A model generated the notes under the pieces. The model saw only the letters and a program-made list of their open reading frames with translations. It was not told the DNA's origin and made no database searches. A stretch of 46,483 nucleotides of DNA from Diplodia intermedia (Eukaryota; Ascomycota; Dothideomycetes; Botryosphaeriales; Botryosphaeriaceae): contig JAKEKT010000156.1 in assembly GCA_021495925.1 (NCBI GenBank), positions 1 through 46,483 on the forward strand, read 5' to 3'. The first letter of the stretch is position 1, and each line of letters starts with the position of its first letter. Below are positions 44,583-46,483 of this stretch, piece by piece. The translations under genes and the position numbers were made by a program.

Positions 44583-45720
44583 ATGGTTGCCGCCAACGAC
44601 TTCTCCCTCTTCGCCCTCTTCACGGCCGGCCTTGCTGCCCTTGTCCGCGCCGACGACGGCCCCACCGCCAACGCTGTCCGCCTTCCCGGTCTTGGTGATG
44701 TACGTCCCGCTCCCGTCCTCTGTTGTTTTCTGGCGTTGGCGTTTCCGGCGCGAAGGAACAACGGTTGAGACCGAGCCTCTTGCTGACCCCCGCGCTCAGA
44801 TCGTTCCCGCCGGCGAGCGCTACGACATCAAGTGGGATGCCTCCACGCCCTACGCTGGTGGCACCGTCACCCTCATCCTCCTGAAGGGTCCCTCCACCAA
44901 CGCCGTTCCCATCCAGACCATTGTCGCTGGCACCGAGAACGACGGCTCGTACGAGTGGTACCCCGCCGCCGACCTCGAGGACTCCAACGGCGACACCGGC
45001 TACGGCATCAAGCTCGTCATCGACGCCAACGGTGCCTACCAGTACACCACCCAGTTCGGCATCTCCAACACCAAGAAGGCCGCCAGCTCCTCGGCTGCTG
45101 CCTCTTCCGCTGCCGCCTCGGTCAAGGTTGAGTCTGCTGCTGCCTCCAGCGCCGCTGCTTCCAGCGCCGCTCCCTCGGTCGTCACCCCCACTGTCTCCGC
45201 CAACGCTTCTTACGTCACCGAGTAAGAGACCCCGAACTCACCTTTGTCTCCAGGCCTGGTCTAACAAAATGATAATAGGATCGTCACCGCTTACACCACC
45301 TTCTGCCCGGTCGCCACTGAGCTGACCCACAACGGCAAGACCTACACCGTGACCGAGCCCACCACTCTGACCATCACCGACTGCCCCGGCGGCTGCACTG
45401 TCACCAAGCCCGTCTACACCTCGGTTGTGACTGAGTGCAAGTCCTGCTCCGCCTCGGCCTCCGCCTCGGTCTCTGCCCCGGTCCCCACCTCTTCCTCGGT
45501 CCAGGGCGTCGTTGGCAACCCCAACCCCCCCTACGGCACCATGTCCAACACCACCGTCTCCTACAGCAAGCCCGCCCTTGGCTCCTCCACCACCGGTGCC
45601 GCTGGCACCCCCGCCTCCACCCCCAGCAACCCTCTCTACACCGGCGCTGCCGGCGTTCTCAAGGCCAGCGGCGTCTTCGGTGCCGCCGCCGCCATGGGTG
45701 CTGCTTTCTTCGCTCTCTAA
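44583..45720 (+). CDS. GPI-anchored Ser/Ala-rich wall protein, Kre9/Knh1-like domain
   Basis: A three-exon gene (44583-44699, 44800-45221, 45279-45720) encoding 326 residues. A signal peptide ends near ADDGP (about 22-24). A Kre9/Knh1-type domain follows (about 30-130): VPAGERYDIKWDA, then TLILLKGPSTN and GSYEWYPAADL. After a Ser/Ala repeat segment comes a cysteine-bearing module, TAYTTFCP, YTVTEPTTLTITDCPGGC and TECKSC, common in fungal surface proteins. The Ser/Thr/Pro-rich end finishes with a hydrophobic tail (GVFGAAAAMGAAFFAL), fit for GPI attachment. The codons are strongly C-ending, suggesting high expression. It is likely a cell-wall or plasma-membrane protein tied to beta-glucan assembly. 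The exon 2 acceptor could also be at 44769, adding ten residues; I prefer 44799 because it gives a tight signal-domain join. Confidence 0.88.
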
Positions 45721-46483
45721 GCGCATTCTGATGCACCAGCGAATGGGGTTGTGGGCGTTATTTGCTGTTTCAAAACAACCAAGATAATTGGTAATGTCTA
45801 AGAGCGGCTTGATGTGATGCTGTAGCAGCTGGCAAAGGGAATCAATGAGCTTTGATCCGAGAGATCCCTTTTATTCTTTCATTTCGTCTCTTGTATGCCT
45901 GAGGAGGGAATCCTGAAACGGGACCCTTTTTGAACTATACCAGATCTCCTTTTTCCCTCTTCTTCCTTGTTGATACCTCCAAACTTTTCCATAGATCTTA
46001 ACGTAAAGCGTCATGATGTTCCTTTGCTACAGAATCTCTCTTGGCCCGCATTGCTCGTGATGACATGTCTGCCAAATCTACCAACAACCGAAATGCAATG
46101 CACCTCTTAACAAACCACCTGGACCCCTCCGCTCAATTAACCCTCACACCCACGGAAGTGCCCCAATCCTCTCGACCAACCACCGTTTCATTTGCCCGGC
46201 AATGGTGTAACCGGAATCATCTCCCTCTCTTCCTTCCCCCTTGAACACACGGCACTAGACCAATTCAAGCCCAGCCACCACCAACGCAAGCCATGATCCT
46301 TCGAGGAAAAGTTTAAAAACCCGAAGGCTGACAAAACAACAACAAAGCCAACGGCACCTTTTTGTCATCGGTCAAAAAACCTCCGCGGTACTACGACGCT
46401 ACGGGATGTCCCCCCCAAAGCGCAAAACGCACAACCCTTGTACATACCCTTTCCAGCCACACACACACACCCTACACACCACT
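45721..46483. other. Downstream flank of the GPI-protein gene, no gene seen
   Basis: The stretch probably starts with the 3' UTR of the wall-protein gene. T-rich runs lie at about 45870-45965. No coding feature is recognised up to the window end. A short CA microsatellite sits at 46458-46471. Confidence 0.45.
46458..46471. repeat. Short CA dinucleotide repeat
   Basis: Seven CA units in a row lie near the window end. Confidence 0.85.

Noticed and set aside
429..45720. The whole window as a secondary-metabolite cluster (laccase, MBL hydrolase, AsnB-type enzyme, MFS, ALDH)
   Set aside because: There is no core synthase, and clear housekeeping genes (SHB17, KES1, TIM50, MNL1) are interspersed.

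Overview
The window is nuclear DNA from a filamentous ascomycete (Pezizomycotina). The genes are split by short introns (about 50-280 bp) with GT..AG ends and CTAAC/CTGAC-type branch sites. Coding regions are GC-rich with C-ending codons, and the products are typical of this group: an asco-laccase, an EDEM-type mannosidase, Tim50, a Kre9-like GPI protein and an ERCC6L2-type helicase. I cannot fix the genus from sequence alone. I built exon models by eye, keeping frame across every junction. Every multi-exon model below sums to a multiple of three and joins recognisable family motifs across its introns.

Layout, left to right: a 10-exon laccase (minus) and a metallo-beta-lactamase-fold hydrolase (plus) are divergently placed. 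Next come a sedoheptulose-bisphosphatase of the SHB17 type (plus), an oxysterol-binding protein of the Kes1/Osh4 type (minus) and an ERCC6L2-like SNF2 translocase (minus). An AsnB-type asparagine synthetase (plus) is divergent from the helicase. A Myb/SANT-like regulator (plus) follows, then a 4.4-kb stretch with no convincing gene, then an MFS transporter (minus). The next minus-strand genes are a large secreted LysM plus apple-like protein, an aldehyde dehydrogenase of the salicylaldehyde/vanillin type and an Mnl1/EDEM alpha-mannosidase with a C-terminal PA-like region. The mannosidase is divergent from TIM50 (plus), with only 324 bp between start codons. Last come a zinc finger-TenA-like fusion (plus) and a Kre9/Knh1-type GPI-anchored Ser/Ala-rich wall protein (plus).

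The genes do not form an obvious single pathway or biosynthetic cluster. Most are housekeeping (pentose/sugar phosphate, sterol/PI4P exchange, DNA repair, mitochondrial import, ER-associated degradation), mixed with cell-surface and secreted proteins. The least ordinary items are the zinc finger-TenA-like protein with a 9-nt first coding exon, the LysM/apple-like secreted protein with Kex2-like sites, a GC-AG intron in TIM50, and the gene-poor 20.1-24.5 kb interval with short repeats and a Z-DNA-prone tract. I saw no tRNA, rRNA, CRISPR array or intact transposon.
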